64,000 nt of DNA. It comes from an uncultured Aquimarina sp. (GTDB lineage: Bacteria; Bacteroidota; Bacteroidia; Flavobacteriales; Flavobacteriaceae). The translations under genes and the position numbers were made by a program. Below the pieces are notes generated by a model. It was not told the DNA's origin and searched no databases. It was given only the letters and a program-made list of their open reading frames with translations. Below, in pieces: positions 27,330-37,538 of this stretch. Location: contig CANNBP010000005.1 in NCBI GenBank assembly GCA_947502885.1, positions 248,001-312,000 on the forward strand, given 5' to 3'. Position 1 is the stretch's first letter. Every line of letters begins with the position of its first letter.

Positions 27330-27482
27330 ATGTTTAAAAACATTTTAGATTTAAAAGGAGCAACGCAATTAAACAAGAAAGAACAACAAACAATCAAAGC
27401 TGGTACGTATTATGGCGATCAATGTCTTAGTCTTTGTGGTGGTCATTGTTCTTTTGGGCGTTGTTTTCATCATATTAAGTAA
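27330..27482 (+). CDS. Small GG-leader-type peptide with four-Cys core
   Basis: This 50-residue ORF has a leader MFKNILDLKGATQLNKKEQQ, TIKAG matching a flavobacterial peptide-leader pattern (MLKNILNLxGxxxLSKKEQKSINGG), with the first Gly of the cleavage pair replaced by Ala. The core is TYYGDQCLSLCGGHCSFGRC, FHHIK, with Cys spaced C-x3-C-x3-C-x4-C, suitable for two disulfides. Bacteriocin-like or signalling roles are possible. It shares its leader family with the peptide at 50276, and both are beside TPR-AraC regulators. Confidence 0.75.
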   Translation: MFKNILDLKGATQLNKKEQQTIKAGTYYGDQCLSLCGGHCSFGRCFHHIK

Positions 27483-27670
27483 CTATCATTTTCTGATACT
27501 CTGTTTTTCACTTAAATTTTACCTTAATAACTACTATTTCTGTATCCTTTCCATAATTAATGAACATTCATTTAATGGATAAAATTAGATGCTTTAATAA
27601 TAACTTATTTTTGATTTAAGTTTATAAACATCTGGTCGAGTGATTTTTTGTAATAACTCATGTTACCACA

Positions 27671-27704
27671 AAAACCTGCAACACGAAGTATTGCAGGTTT
27701 TTTT
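27671..27704. terminator. Bidirectional terminator between peptide gene and nuclease gene
   Basis: AAAACCTGCAA (27671-27681) pairs with TTGCAGGTTTT (27691-27701) with a nine-base loop and T runs on both strands. It serves the minus-strand nuclease gene and probably the peptide transcript as well. Confidence 0.85.
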
Positions 27705-27729
27705 ATTGTGAGTCTGTTTAGTATCAGGC

Positions 27730-30700
27730 TTATTTCTTTATAATTTTTTCTGTAATCTTAAAGTTTCCGTTATTGTTTTCTGCATGTATTACATAAAAAC
27801 CTTTTGGATAAGCATTCATATCGATCCCTACACTAGATTGTCCTTCTATAAGAGTAACCGCCTGTGTATGTATCGTCTTACCCATTAAGTCAGTAATAAC
27901 AATAGATATCACTCCTTTTGTAAAAGAATTTAATTGGATTGTTAAAATGTCTTCTACAGGATTAGGGTGTGTTGCCAAAACAATAGCTATATCTTCTAGT
28001 TCTGACTCATTGGTAACCATCTCGCTTTCTAACCCTGTTGGGTTTTCTGCATACTCTATAGCCTCTTTACTTCTAGCAGCAGGAGTTTCTTCTGTAAGAC
28101 ACACCACAGCATCTAGATCATATCCGTCTGAAAACCAAGGAAAAGCAGATCTATCGCTTATATCTACAATCTTAACAAATTTTGCAGAAGATAGATTACC
28201 AGCTGCAAGGTCAAATTCTCCATCCTGACAAGTAGTTCCTAAAGAAACAAATGTTACCCCATCTTGTGAAGCAAATACTTCTGCCGATTCTGGGAAATAA
28301 TTACATGGGATGTTTCTATAGAATCCTGTAGATTCGAATACCGCCAATTCATTAGCATCTGCATTATCAAACACTTCATTGTTTAATTCTATCGTAATAG
28401 AACCACCAAATCCTAAACTTACAAAATTAGCATACCTTCTTTCTCTTGGCTCTCCCAAAGCACGCTTAGGTTTGCTTCTAAACCTACATATTCTTCTACC
28501 ATCTTTTCTTCTTCCTTGCTCAAAAGCTACTACAGAACCACCAGCACAATCATTACTCACAAATGGTTTTTCGAACAAAAATCTTGCAGAAACAGGTAAG
28601 TGATCAGAAGTAGTAAATGCATAGTCATTATCATATACTTCATAGTGTACCGTAACAGAATTTGGGATATACGCTTCATCCAATTCATTAGTAATACCTA
28701 TATGATCTATCATATTTTCTCTAAACACAAAAGATCGTCTACCAGCTTCACTTAATGCTGCAGATACAATAGAGTAATTGGCTGTATCATCAACATACTC
28801 TTGAAAACTCGAAATTGTAGATGATATATCTGCTACAGTTTCATCTACATCATCATTATAATCTCCTAAAAGAATCACTTTATTATTTGCAAAATGAACA
28901 TCTAAAGAGTCTTTTAACACCTCTACATCATACTTACGCATGTCATATCTATTTTGAGGATCACGACTACTATTCGCTCTAGCATGCAGCGCTATTAAAT
29001 CAATACGTTCTTTTACTCCATTAATTGTAACATCTGCTGTCATTAAGAAAGGTAGTCTACCACTAGCATAGAAACGATCTGTAGTACTAGGATATCCAAC
29101 CAAAGCAGAATCATTACCCCCATTATACAGTGGATGAATAGATTCGAACATAGCTCTGGTATTTACCACAGATACTGTTTCTGTATTATAAATGAATCCT
29201 ACTTTTTGCGACACACCACCAGAACCAGGTCTAGAAACGGCATCTGATAAAATATAGTCGTAACCAGGCAATTGACTCACTAATTCTGCAAATAGAGCGT
29301 CATCTGCAATTTCTTCTACCGCATATACGTCTGCCTCTAATCTGTTAAGTACTGTTGCCGTACTATCTCTTTGGATTTGATCTGATAATGGGTTTTGACC
29401 TACCGGAGAATTACTTTCATCTCCAAACCACTCTATATTCCAAGTGACAACATCAAATGTATCTTCTTTTGAAATTCCAATAGTATCTCCAGGAGGAATA
29501 AATTCTACTGCACATGGTAAATCAATCTCTTGTCTTGGTAATAATTGGAAAAATTCTCTAAAACGACCTATAACTCCAGTTATCTCTGAACAAGTTGTAG
29601 GTTGTGCCTTTCCAACTAGAGAAGCAACAGCATTATCAATTCTTAATTCTCCGTTACCACTAACATCTGTAAGAGTAAAATTTGAGTTTCCGAATAACAG
29701 ATCTCCTGGATTAGGAAATGTTGTATTTAGTACACGAACTAATTCACCAGAGTGATTTGCTAGCTCTGCCAAAGTAATATCCTTAGGTGTAATAGCATTT
29801 TGAGGAACTCCATTGTTTTCTACTTTTGTCACAGTGCTAATCTGTACCTGATCATTAAAAGCAGCTCTAGTTCCAGTTACTGTTATAGAATCCCCTACTT
29901 TTAATGTAGCATTTGCATGCACTTGCTCGTCAAAAATTGCAACCCCTCCTGTAGCATCTTGAATAAATGCAGGGCCATTAAAGTTATCTGTAACCGTTAG
30001 TACTCCTGTAATCGTCACCGAAGTTCCCTCTGCGGCCGCTCTAGCTTCTGCAATGGTCACCAATTCTCCTGGTGTTACGATAACCCCTCCATCATTATCA
30101 GTACCTGGTGTAGGTGTTTTTGCTACATAACTGGTTGTGTTACGTGCACCTCCTTGCCCGTTAGGTACTCTTTGCAACGATTCTGTATCTTTCTTACCAT
30201 TTTCATTTTCGTTTACTTGTGGTTGATCTGTATTTAATAACACCAATAATTCGGCATCATCAGAATCACTAGTGTCATACACCAAAGCATCAATAATATT
30301 GTCTGTAGTAATGGCAGTACCGTCTGGAAAATTAGTTGCTTCTCCTAGATATAATGCAACCGCATCTGCACCATTCTGAAATGTGTTTCCGGGTACTACC
30401 AAACCAACATTAACAACATCAGCATTTCCAATTACAAAATACCCTTCAGTATTTGTAGAAAACCCATCTAAATCAATAGCATTGTAACTTGTATTATTAC
30501 TTCCATTATAGTTCACTAATACATATCCGTTTAAAGACGTGTTTCCCGAGCCTCCATCATATAACTCTATAAACTCTAATGTATCAGATCCTGCCGTATC
30601 GGCATCTAATTCATTGATAACAAGAGTAACCTCTTCTGTAGCATTTGTATTTGCCGTCCCAGGGGTAGGAATTGCTTGTGTATAAGCTGTTGTATTTCTT

Positions 30701-32352
30701 AATCCACCCGATCCATTTGGAAAACGTTGTAAAGAATGAAAGTTCTTATTATTTTTTCCATCTTCATTAACTTGTGGTTCATTAGCATTCAACAATACTA
30801 GTAAATCGGTATCATCACTATCGTTTGTGTCATATACAATCGCATCTACTAAATTCTCGATTGTAACAGCACTTCCATTAGGAAAATTAGTTGCAACAGT
30901 CTTATATAAAGCTACTGCATCTGCCCCGTTTTGCAATCCGTTTCCCGCAAAAGTAAGCGATACATTAGCTACATCTGTATTACCAATTACAAAATATCCA
31001 TTAGCATTGGTAGTAGTACCGGCAAGATCATAAGTAGCATAGCTCTGATTATTAGAACCATTAAAAAACACCAAAACATAACCGTCTAACGAGGTATTTC
31101 CTGTACCACCATCATATAACTCAACAAACTCTAATACGTCTGATCCATCGGTATCAGCATCGATTTCATTAATCACAATAGTTGTAGTTGGAGTAACATC
31201 GTCTATTACTACATTTTCACGGTTAGGTGTATTTACAGCTTCTCCAGGATCGGCAACAACATCAGGGAAACTTGGTAATCCATTACCATCAAAATCGTTT
31301 CTTGTCCAATCGGTTGCGGCATCTGTATCCTGACCATTAGGAAATCTTGATGCTCCACCAACAGTAAATGAAATTCCGTCAAAGGATTTAACCAAAGTGA
31401 CATTGGCATAATTAACATCAGAAGTTCCTCCATCATTTACCCCGATTTCATCTATACGTTCTTCCCATGGAGTAACGTCAAAAATACCATCATCATTGGT
31501 GTCTAAATCTTGCCCTGTAGTACCTGTAAAATTCTTTACTAACAGTAAAGCCAACGTACCATTTTCATATGTATTACTTCCAAAAGGAGTGGTGAAATAA
31601 CCATTTACATCTGTGGTTCCTAATTGTGTAGCTTCATCAATTACCCCAGCTGCATTACTATCTCCTTCGATTTCTAGTAACCAATACTCGCTTAAGTCTG
31701 TATTAGCACTCGCAAATATCTCTACAAATTCATCGGTATCGGCTCCTGTGTGATTACATACAAATTCATTGATTATTGGTAAAACCACAGGTGTTCCTAA
31801 AACTTGATTAGTGTTTACTGCTCCATAAGAGTTTGTTGTAGTAACTTCCCAAACAAAATCAGCAGCAGTAGTCCCTGTTCCTGATAATTGTAAAGAAGCT
31901 CCTGCGGGAGTACTACTTGATTCTGAAACTCCAATATCTGTACTTGTCATTCCTGAAGCTGGTCCATTTGAAGCTGTTATTACTCCTTCATAACTTAAAA
32001 ATTGAACAACAGTATTATTATTGTCCACTAATGCTATACCATCTGGTGCTCCATTCTGTAATCCATTCGCTGGTAAAATTTCTACAATAGTTCCAAAACC
32101 GTTTTGTTGGTCGTTAATTGTTCCAGATAGCGTAATCGTATTATAAACACTGCTATTAGAGCCGTTATACAACACTATACTCCAATCTGTAAGATCGGTT
32201 CCTGCCGCACCAGCGATTTCTATCGCTTCATTTACATCTGTGCTTACATTATCATAATGAATTTCATTGATAAATGTTGATTGTGAAACTCCATTCTGAA
32301 TCCCAAAAACAAATGAGAATACGAATGGAATTAAAAGTAATTTTAATTTCAT
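27730..32352 (-). CDS. Secreted lamin-tail/nuclease protein with T9SS sorting domain
   Basis: This 1540-residue protein has a signal peptide (about 1-23), four lamin-tail (LTD) domains (about 25-780), an OB-fold-like segment (about 790-890; SVTITGVLTVTDNFNGPAFI), and an endonuclease/exonuclease/phosphatase domain (about 1000-1290; VVTWNIEWFG, LGDYNDD, DHIGITN, SDHLPV). A beta domain and a T9SS type A sorting domain (THPNPVEDILTIQLNS...YPKGFYVIHA) close it. LTDs 3 and 4 are near-duplicates of each other (DADTDGSDVLEFVELYDGGT against DADTAGSDTLEFIELYDGGS). It is probably a surface or secreted DNase for DNA uptake as nutrient; substrate is inferred from the domain. Confidence 0.87.
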   Translation of the reverse strand: MKLKLLLIPFVFSFVFGIQNGVSQSTFINEIHYDNVSTDVNEAIEIAGAAGTDLTDWSIVLYNGSNSSVYNTITLSGTINDQQNGFGTIVEILPANGLQNGAPDGIALVDNNNTVVQFLSYEGVITASNGPASGMTSTDIGVSESSSTPAGASLQLSGTGTTAADFVWEVTTTNSYGAVNTNQVLGTPVVLPIINEFVCNHTGADTDEFVEIFASANTDLSEYWLLEIEGDSNAAGVIDEATQLGTTDVNGYFTTPFGSNTYENGTLALLLVKNFTGTTGQDLDTNDDGIFDVTPWEERIDEIGVNDGGTSDVNYANVTLVKSFDGISFTVGGASRFPNGQDTDAATDWTRNDFDGNGLPSFPDVVADPGEAVNTPNRENVVIDDVTPTTTIVINEIDADTDGSDVLEFVELYDGGTGNTSLDGYVLVFFNGSNNQSYATYDLAGTTTNANGYFVIGNTDVANVSLTFAGNGLQNGADAVALYKTVATNFPNGSAVTIENLVDAIVYDTNDSDDTDLLVLLNANEPQVNEDGKNNKNFHSLQRFPNGSGGLRNTTAYTQAIPTPGTANTNATEEVTLVINELDADTAGSDTLEFIELYDGGSGNTSLNGYVLVNYNGSNNTSYNAIDLDGFSTNTEGYFVIGNADVVNVGLVVPGNTFQNGADAVALYLGEATNFPDGTAITTDNIIDALVYDTSDSDDAELLVLLNTDQPQVNENENGKKDTESLQRVPNGQGGARNTTSYVAKTPTPGTDNDGGVIVTPGELVTIAEARAAAEGTSVTITGVLTVTDNFNGPAFIQDATGGVAIFDEQVHANATLKVGDSITVTGTRAAFNDQVQISTVTKVENNGVPQNAITPKDITLAELANHSGELVRVLNTTFPNPGDLLFGNSNFTLTDVSGNGELRIDNAVASLVGKAQPTTCSEITGVIGRFREFFQLLPRQEIDLPCAVEFIPPGDTIGISKEDTFDVVTWNIEWFGDESNSPVGQNPLSDQIQRDSTATVLNRLEADVYAVEEIADDALFAELVSQLPGYDYILSDAVSRPGSGGVSQKVGFIYNTETVSVVNTRAMFESIHPLYNGGNDSALVGYPSTTDRFYASGRLPFLMTADVTINGVKERIDLIALHARANSSRDPQNRYDMRKYDVEVLKDSLDVHFANNKVILLGDYNDDVDETVADISSTISSFQEYVDDTANYSIVSAALSEAGRRSFVFRENMIDHIGITNELDEAYIPNSVTVHYEVYDNDYAFTTSDHLPVSARFLFEKPFVSNDCAGGSVVAFEQGRRKDGRRICRFRSKPKRALGEPRERRYANFVSLGFGGSITIELNNEVFDNADANELAVFESTGFYRNIPCNYFPESAEVFASQDGVTFVSLGTTCQDGEFDLAAGNLSSAKFVKIVDISDRSAFPWFSDGYDLDAVVCLTEETPAARSKEAIEYAENPTGLESEMVTNESELEDIAIVLATHPNPVEDILTIQLNSFTKGVISIVITDLMGKTIHTQAVTLIEGQSSVGIDMNAYPKGFYVIHAENNNGNFKITEKIIKK

Positions 32353-32747
32353 AACTGATTAAACTTTTTGTGTGATTTTTTGCATTGTGCAAAGTATAGT
32401 AAGATAACGATTACAATATTTCTAAGGTGTTAATAAAAGTTTAATAAAAAGGAACCATGTCAACTACCTCACAGTAAGCTCACGAAGTATTCAATGGAAA
32501 AACTTTTTTTAGGTTTTACAGAATTGAATTATTTTTATTTCATACTTCAACAGAAACAACTTTAGTAGGTAATTTCATTTGAGAAATGGTATAAAATATA
32601 GGGTATACCACCCCTTCGATTAGGGCCGTTTAACTGTTTTTAATTAATAATTTGATAATTAAGTTTGTATAACCAACATGCCTATTTAAATCTTAATCAA
32701 TTACTATCAAGCACAAAATCTAATTAATTTTAAACTCTTAAAACAAA
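32353..32747. other. Divergent promoter region, no gene seen
   Basis: About 395 bases between the minus-strand nuclease and the plus-strand lipoprotein. It contains a small inverted repeat TTGCA-TTG-TGCAA near 32381 close to the nuclease start. I see no clear TAnnTTTG box and no small ORF. Confidence 0.45.
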
Positions 32748-33491
32748 ATGAAAACAGTAACTACCTTAAAGGCATATATCATAGTAATATTGGGTGTATT
32801 GCTTATGATATCCTGTGAAAAACCTGATGCAGAAACTGAGGTTACAAAAGAAATCGGACATGAAGGTTATATGAGTATTACAGGAGAAAGTGATAGTATT
32901 CTTAGCAAAAACTTGCAGGAAATAGCTTCTCCAATATTACAAATGCATTTTGATAAAAATGTAAGCAAAGAAGAAGCTTTTGCTAGATTTAATAAACAAG
33001 CAAGCAAATTCACAGGTATTATAATCAACCCCAATAGCGGAACCAGTAAAGAGTGGTTTTATCAAATATGGACAAATACTGGTGTTCAAGCCAATGCTCA
33101 AACAGATGGTACTGTACATGCTTCTGTATATTTCAACACCAATAAAGGAGGTAAACATACTGCATATGTTAATCTAAATAATCCAGGAGATGATCGAGAA
33201 GGTGGATGGGATGCATATCTTATGAAAACCTCGATACCTGGACAACCAGTATCTTGGGTAGAAACAAAACATGCTCACATTCGTCTAAAAGGCACCGATG
33301 GATGGTTTATAAAACATTTTTATGTCTATGTAAAAAGTTTTCATCAAAGTGTTCCCGCTACTGGATATACTTCAATAGTATCCAAACCTAATCAATGGTT
33401 AGATAACAATACTTCAACAGGCTGGGATTATTATCACACAGGAACCGTAGGGCATAGTAGGTTAAATTTTTTAAGATACATTGGGGATTAA
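32748..33491 (+). CDS. Lipoprotein with possible PLAT/LH2-like beta domain
   Basis: This 247-residue protein has a lipoprotein signal with lipobox LLMISC (Cys23), so it is expected at the outer membrane or surface. Residues about 105-200 (WTNTGVQANAQTDGTVHASV, GWDAYLMKT, ETKHAHIRLKGTDGW) resemble a PLAT/LH2 beta-sandwich, but the match is weak. No catalytic residues are recognised. It stands alone, convergent with the endonuclease-family gene at 33535. Confidence 0.65.
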   Translation: MKTVTTLKAYIIVILGVLLMISCEKPDAETEVTKEIGHEGYMSITGESDSILSKNLQEIASPILQMHFDKNVSKEEAFARFNKQASKFTGIIINPNSGTSKEWFYQIWTNTGVQANAQTDGTVHASVYFNTNKGGKHTAYVNLNNPGDDREGGWDAYLMKTSIPGQPVSWVETKHAHIRLKGTDGWFIKHFYVYVKSFHQSVPATGYTSIVSKPNQWLDNNTSTGWDYYHTGTVGHSRLNFLRYIGD

Positions 33492-33534
33492 CTATGAAGA
33501 ACAGGTCTTGATAGTGTAAAATTATCCTGACCTG

Positions 33535-34506
33535 TTAATTCAATTTTAACTGCATATAAACAGGGAAATGATCACTATATCCACCAGTGTACTTTCTACC
33601 TGCATAGGTTCTAAAAGGAGTACCTTTGTATCGACCTTTGTATACCTTCAAAAAATCTTTATCAAATATTGATGCATTAGAAAAACTATGTTTTCCTTTC
33701 TCATATTTATGAAAATTATGAGTAAAAATAATCTGATCAAAAAGATTCCATTGACTTCTATAGTTGGTAGTTCCTCTATAACGTGTAAGCAATTTTTCCA
33801 TTGGATTAAAAAGATCATGCTTTACCAAATGTTGCTTAACACTCTTACAAGAAGGGTCATCATTAAAATCACCCATAACGATAATTTTTGCATCTGGATT
33901 TTCATCGGTAATCCTATCGATCACCTCTCTATTTTTTTCTGCGGCAACAACTCTCTTATATGATGTCCCCTCTGCCCCATCTCGGCGAGAAGGCCAATGA
34001 TTAACCAAAATATGAATCTCTTCATTATTTAGAATACCTGTAACCCACAAAATATCTCTGGTATAATCTCGATTGCCATTATCGTTGTATACCAATACTT
34101 GTATACTCTCAGAATGGGTTACTTCAAAATATTGTTTCTGATACAAAAAACCTACATCTATACCCCGTTCATCTGGAGAGTTATAATGAACAATCCCATA
34201 GTTTTTTCCTCTCAGATGTTTACTTTGTATTAGATCTTCTAAAACTTTTTTGTTTTCAACTTCGGCTACTCCTAATAAGACAGGGGCCTTTCTTGTTTTA
34301 GAAAATCCAATGTTAGAAATAACAGTACCCAACTTAAATATCTTTTTTTCATACCTTTTTTGATTCCATTGTTTTTCAGAATCAGGTAAAAAATCATCAT
34401 CCAAAACATAGGGATCATCTTGTGTATCAAACAAGTTTTCAAGATTATAAAAAGCTACTGTATAGTGACTTGTGTTCTTCTTGCTGAAATAAAATTTATT
34501 GGGCAT
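33535..34506 (-). CDS. Endonuclease/exonuclease/phosphatase family protein
   Basis: This 323-residue protein has no obvious signal peptide. It contains the family motifs VAFYNLENLFDT (Asn ligand), LLGVAEVENKKVLEDL (Glu metal ligand), HILVNHWPSRRDG (catalytic His), IIVMGDFNDDP and GGYSDHFPVYMQL (catalytic Asp-His). The WPSRR and GDFNDDP sequences are typical of a Bacteroidota subgroup often annotated only as endonuclease. The phosphoester substrate cannot be told from sequence. An AACAGGTC/GACCTGTT repeat (33500-33536) at its 3' end may be a weak terminator. Confidence 0.88.
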   Translation of the reverse strand: MPNKFYFSKKNTSHYTVAFYNLENLFDTQDDPYVLDDDFLPDSEKQWNQKRYEKKIFKLGTVISNIGFSKTRKAPVLLGVAEVENKKVLEDLIQSKHLRGKNYGIVHYNSPDERGIDVGFLYQKQYFEVTHSESIQVLVYNDNGNRDYTRDILWVTGILNNEEIHILVNHWPSRRDGAEGTSYKRVVAAEKNREVIDRITDENPDAKIIVMGDFNDDPSCKSVKQHLVKHDLFNPMEKLLTRYRGTTNYRSQWNLFDQIIFTHNFHKYEKGKHSFSNASIFDKDFLKVYKGRYKGTPFRTYAGRKYTGGYSDHFPVYMQLKLN

Positions 34507-34539
34507 TATATTTAGTTTTACAAGAAACCCTCTATAATG

Positions 34540-34572
34540 TTGGTTTCTAAGCGCATAATTATCGTACTTTTG
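34540..34572 (+). promoter_or_regulatory. Flavobacterial promoter of hflX
   Basis: A -33 TTG (34540-34542) and -7 TACTTTTG (34565-34572, fits TAnnTTTG) are separated by 22 bases. They place the transcript start near 34579, about 45 bases before the hflX ATG. Confidence 0.55.
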
Positions 34573-34623
34573 TACATTTATTTACAGCCACAATATAATA
34601 AATTAAGATATAGAAGTTAGCTA

Positions 34624-35832
34624 ATGTTAGAACGGAAAGAAGTAGCATACGAAAAAACTGTATTAATAGGGATTATAACCAAAAATCAAGATGAAGAAAA
34701 GTTAAATGAGTTTTTGGATGAATTAGAGTTTCTTACTTACACTGCCGGAGGAGAAGTTGTAAAACGATTTACTCAAAAAATGGACATGCCTAACTCCAAA
34801 ACTTTTTTAGGATCTGGAAAACTAGAAGAGGTAAGAGTATACGTAGAACAACATGATATCGGAACAGTGGTTTTTGATGATGAGCTTAGCCCTGGACAAC
34901 TTCGTAATATAGAGCGCTTTCTTAAAGCAAAAATCATAGATAGAACCAATCTTATTCTTGATATTTTTGCCCAACGTGCACAAACTAGTTATGCCCGTAC
35001 ACAGGTCGAGTTAGCTCAATACCAATATTTATTACCTCGATTAACAGGGTTATGGACTCACCTCGAAAGACAACGTGGGGGTATTGGAATGCGTGGACCT
35101 GGAGAAACAGAAATTGAAACTGACCGTCGTATTGTAAGAGATCGTATTACTTTACTTAAGAAAAAATTACTGACCATTGATAAGCAAATGGCTACCCAAA
35201 GAGGGAACCGAGGTAAATTAGTTAGAGTTGCTTTGGTAGGATATACCAATGTGGGAAAATCTACATTAATGAATGTAGTTTCTAAAAGCGAAGTTTTCGC
35301 AGAAAACAAATTGTTTGCTACACTTGACACCACTGTTAGAAAAGTGGTTATAGGTAATCTCCCTTTTTTACTTAGTGATACGGTAGGTTTTATTAGAAAG
35401 TTACCTACGCAACTTGTAGAAAGTTTTAAAAGTACTTTGGACGAGGTAAGAGAAGCTGATTTACTTCTACATGTTGTTGATATTTCACACCCACAATTCG
35501 AAGATCATATAGAATCTGTAAACAAGATTCTTGGTGAAATCGATTGTAGAGATAAGGCAACCATTATGGTTTTTAATAAAATAGATGCCTATGAACATGA
35601 AACCATCGAGGTTGATGATTTAACAACAGAAAAAACTGAAAGACATTATACTCTAGATGAGTGGAAACAAACCTGGATGAGTAGAATAGGAGACAATGCT
35701 TTATTTATTTCTGCTGTTAATAAAGAAAACATTGATGAGTTTAGAAATCGAGTATATAAGGAAGTAAGAGAAATACATGTGACCCGTTTTCCTTATAATA
35801 ATTTTTTATATCCCGAAATTGTAGAAGAGTAA
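34624..35832 (+). CDS. hflX: GTPase HflX
   Basis: This 402-residue ribosome-associated GTPase rescues and splits stalled ribosomes. The N-terminal HflX domain (about 10-170; FLGSGKLEEVR, VFDDELSPGQLRNIE, RTNLILDIFAQRA) is followed by LERQRGGIGMRGPGETEIE and the G domain: G1 GYTNVGKST (206-214), G3 DTVGFIRKLP and G4 NKID. There is a normal C-terminal extension. It has its own promoter and is convergent with the DUF3078 gene at 35874. Confidence 0.95.
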   Translation: MLERKEVAYEKTVLIGIITKNQDEEKLNEFLDELEFLTYTAGGEVVKRFTQKMDMPNSKTFLGSGKLEEVRVYVEQHDIGTVVFDDELSPGQLRNIERFLKAKIIDRTNLILDIFAQRAQTSYARTQVELAQYQYLLPRLTGLWTHLERQRGGIGMRGPGETEIETDRRIVRDRITLLKKKLLTIDKQMATQRGNRGKLVRVALVGYTNVGKSTLMNVVSKSEVFAENKLFATLDTTVRKVVIGNLPFLLSDTVGFIRKLPTQLVESFKSTLDEVREADLLLHVVDISHPQFEDHIESVNKILGEIDCRDKATIMVFNKIDAYEHETIEVDDLTTEKTERHYTLDEWKQTWMSRIGDNALFISAVNKENIDEFRNRVYKEVREIHVTRFPYNNFLYPEIVEE

Positions 35833-35873
35833 ACATTTTGAATGTCATACTCTGATCAAGTTCATCATATGGA

Positions 35874-36899
35874 TCAAAACTCATATTTGAGTCCAAGCCC
35901 TATAAGTTCTCGTACCTGAAACCCTTTGGTTGTGTTATCATCATATATAGTCTGAAACGTAAAATTACCTGTTATATATCTATTAACCTGCAGGTTAACA
36001 TTTAAAGTGTAATCAATATCAATGTTAAAAGGATCTTCTATATAATTAGAGTATAGGTTTAATAAGTTCTCTATTGATACATTCTTGAACAGTTTAAATT
36101 TGAAATACCCTGCTAATGATCCTCCAAACTCAAATCGCGAATTTTTATTCTTATCCACTCCAAAATAATCCCCATCCACATAATCCTCTGCATTAGTAAA
36201 CTGATCATCTACAAATATTAACCTTGCAGTAATAGGGGCAATATTAAAATTTAGGTTGTCACTTTTTTTCCATAATAAACCAGGTCCTATTTGAATAAAT
36301 GCAGGAGAAAAAAAATGAGTCTCTTCTGTGCGTATTGTTTCTTCTGTTTCTGGATCTTTGGAAAATTGATACCCCTTGGCAAATTGAGATCTCAAATTTA
36401 TGAACAAAGAATAATTCCAAAAACTTTGCCCAATTCTTTGTCCCAATCTAGAGTTAAACTCTATGCGATCATTAGTTTTTCTAGCAAAATCTTCTCCTCT
36501 TAAAAAAGTCAACCCATAGTCTGCCAAAACCTTATTATCCCAGACCAGGCTTTTCCTTTTATAATTAAACTCATAGATTAGAGAAGTATTTCCTGTAATA
36601 TTAGAAGTTCCTCCCCCCTGCCAATCAAAATTGAATGCTGACTGACTAAATAGTAACGAAAAATTTGCTTTGTTTTTCCAACCTTCTACCTCTAGAATTT
36701 TAGCTTTTTCAGGAGTAATCTCTTCTAACTTCTGTTTTAAAACTATAATATTCAAATCATTAGTTGTTTTTTTTAAAATACTATCTAATGATCTTTTTAG
36801 GCGAACTTGAATAGAATCTAGATATTCAATTTTTTTTTCTTGCCCAGAAATATTGAAAGTGAAAAAAAGTAAAAAAACTGCTATAACAATTCTTTTCAT
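35874..36899 (-). CDS. DUF3078 outer-membrane-type protein
   Basis: The start at 36899 (MKRIVIAVFLLFFTFNISGQ) gives a clean Sec signal peptide; a longer in-frame start at 36944 would put a poor extension before it. The 341-residue protein has an N-terminal coiled segment (about 22-75), then strands typical of DUF3078 (FSQSAFNFDWQGGGTSNITG, GLGLKYEF at the C-terminus), a likely outer-membrane beta-barrel. A paralogue lies at 55334. Role unknown. Confidence 0.85.
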   Translation of the reverse strand: MKRIVIAVFLLFFTFNISGQEKKIEYLDSIQVRLKRSLDSILKKTTNDLNIIVLKQKLEEITPEKAKILEVEGWKNKANFSLLFSQSAFNFDWQGGGTSNITGNTSLIYEFNYKRKSLVWDNKVLADYGLTFLRGEDFARKTNDRIEFNSRLGQRIGQSFWNYSLFINLRSQFAKGYQFSKDPETEETIRTEETHFFSPAFIQIGPGLLWKKSDNLNFNIAPITARLIFVDDQFTNAEDYVDGDYFGVDKNKNSRFEFGGSLAGYFKFKLFKNVSIENLLNLYSNYIEDPFNIDIDYTLNVNLQVNRYITGNFTFQTIYDDNTTKGFQVRELIGLGLKYEF

Positions 36900-37538
36900 C
36901 TGAATTTTTATTGCAGGGATAGACCACAAAGATAAGCCAAGCATTCACTATTTCAAATTTACACTTAAGGAATTGATAATCAAATATGATTCAGTTTTAA
37001 GTTGTTACAGTCAAAAAATCAATTTCAACTGTTAAAAAGGGTTAAAAAAGTTAAAAAAATTTATTATAAACAAAACAAAGCCATAAACATTATGTAATTT
37101 TTGATAGATTTGTTAATTGTTTGATTTGTAATTTATTGTAAATAAAAAAATCAAATATTCGACTAACTTAATTAAAACACAAACTCATGAAAAAAACTAA
37201 CTCAAACTTTCAGCATTGCAGACCGCGATGCTTCCAGCCTTAAAGTTACCCTATCATAACTTGGATATATTAACTATGTCCTTTTTTTGATGTTTATAAT
37301 CAATCTGATTATAGAAACTAAAAAGTCAGGTAATTAGATTACACGTAAAACACAAAACAGATTTAAAATCATTAGCTACAATTCTGTTTCTAATTATTGT
37401 ATTACTCTGTGTTAACTAATAAATAAACTCTAGAAAAAGAAAAGTAACAAACAACATTTTCTTTTCATTATAAAAATATTACAACTTGATAGTCAGTTAA
37501 AAAATTACTAATTCAATAACTCAATAAAACACAAACTA
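36900..37538. other. Intergenic region with a decayed or leader ORF
   Basis: About 640 bases. A TAGATTTG box at 37105-37112 fits the -7 consensus. ATG at 37187 begins an 18-codon ORF (MKKTNSNFQHCRPRCFQP) preceded by AAAACACAAACTC, nearly the same sequence that precedes the real gene start at 37539 (AAAACACAAACTA). This looks like a duplicated gene start whose body has been lost, or a leader peptide. Nothing else is recognised. Confidence 0.45.

Noticed and set aside
30100..31200. Apparent repeated DNA within the nuclease gene
   Set aside because: The similarity is explained by duplicated lamin-tail protein domains, not by a mobile or regulatory DNA repeat.
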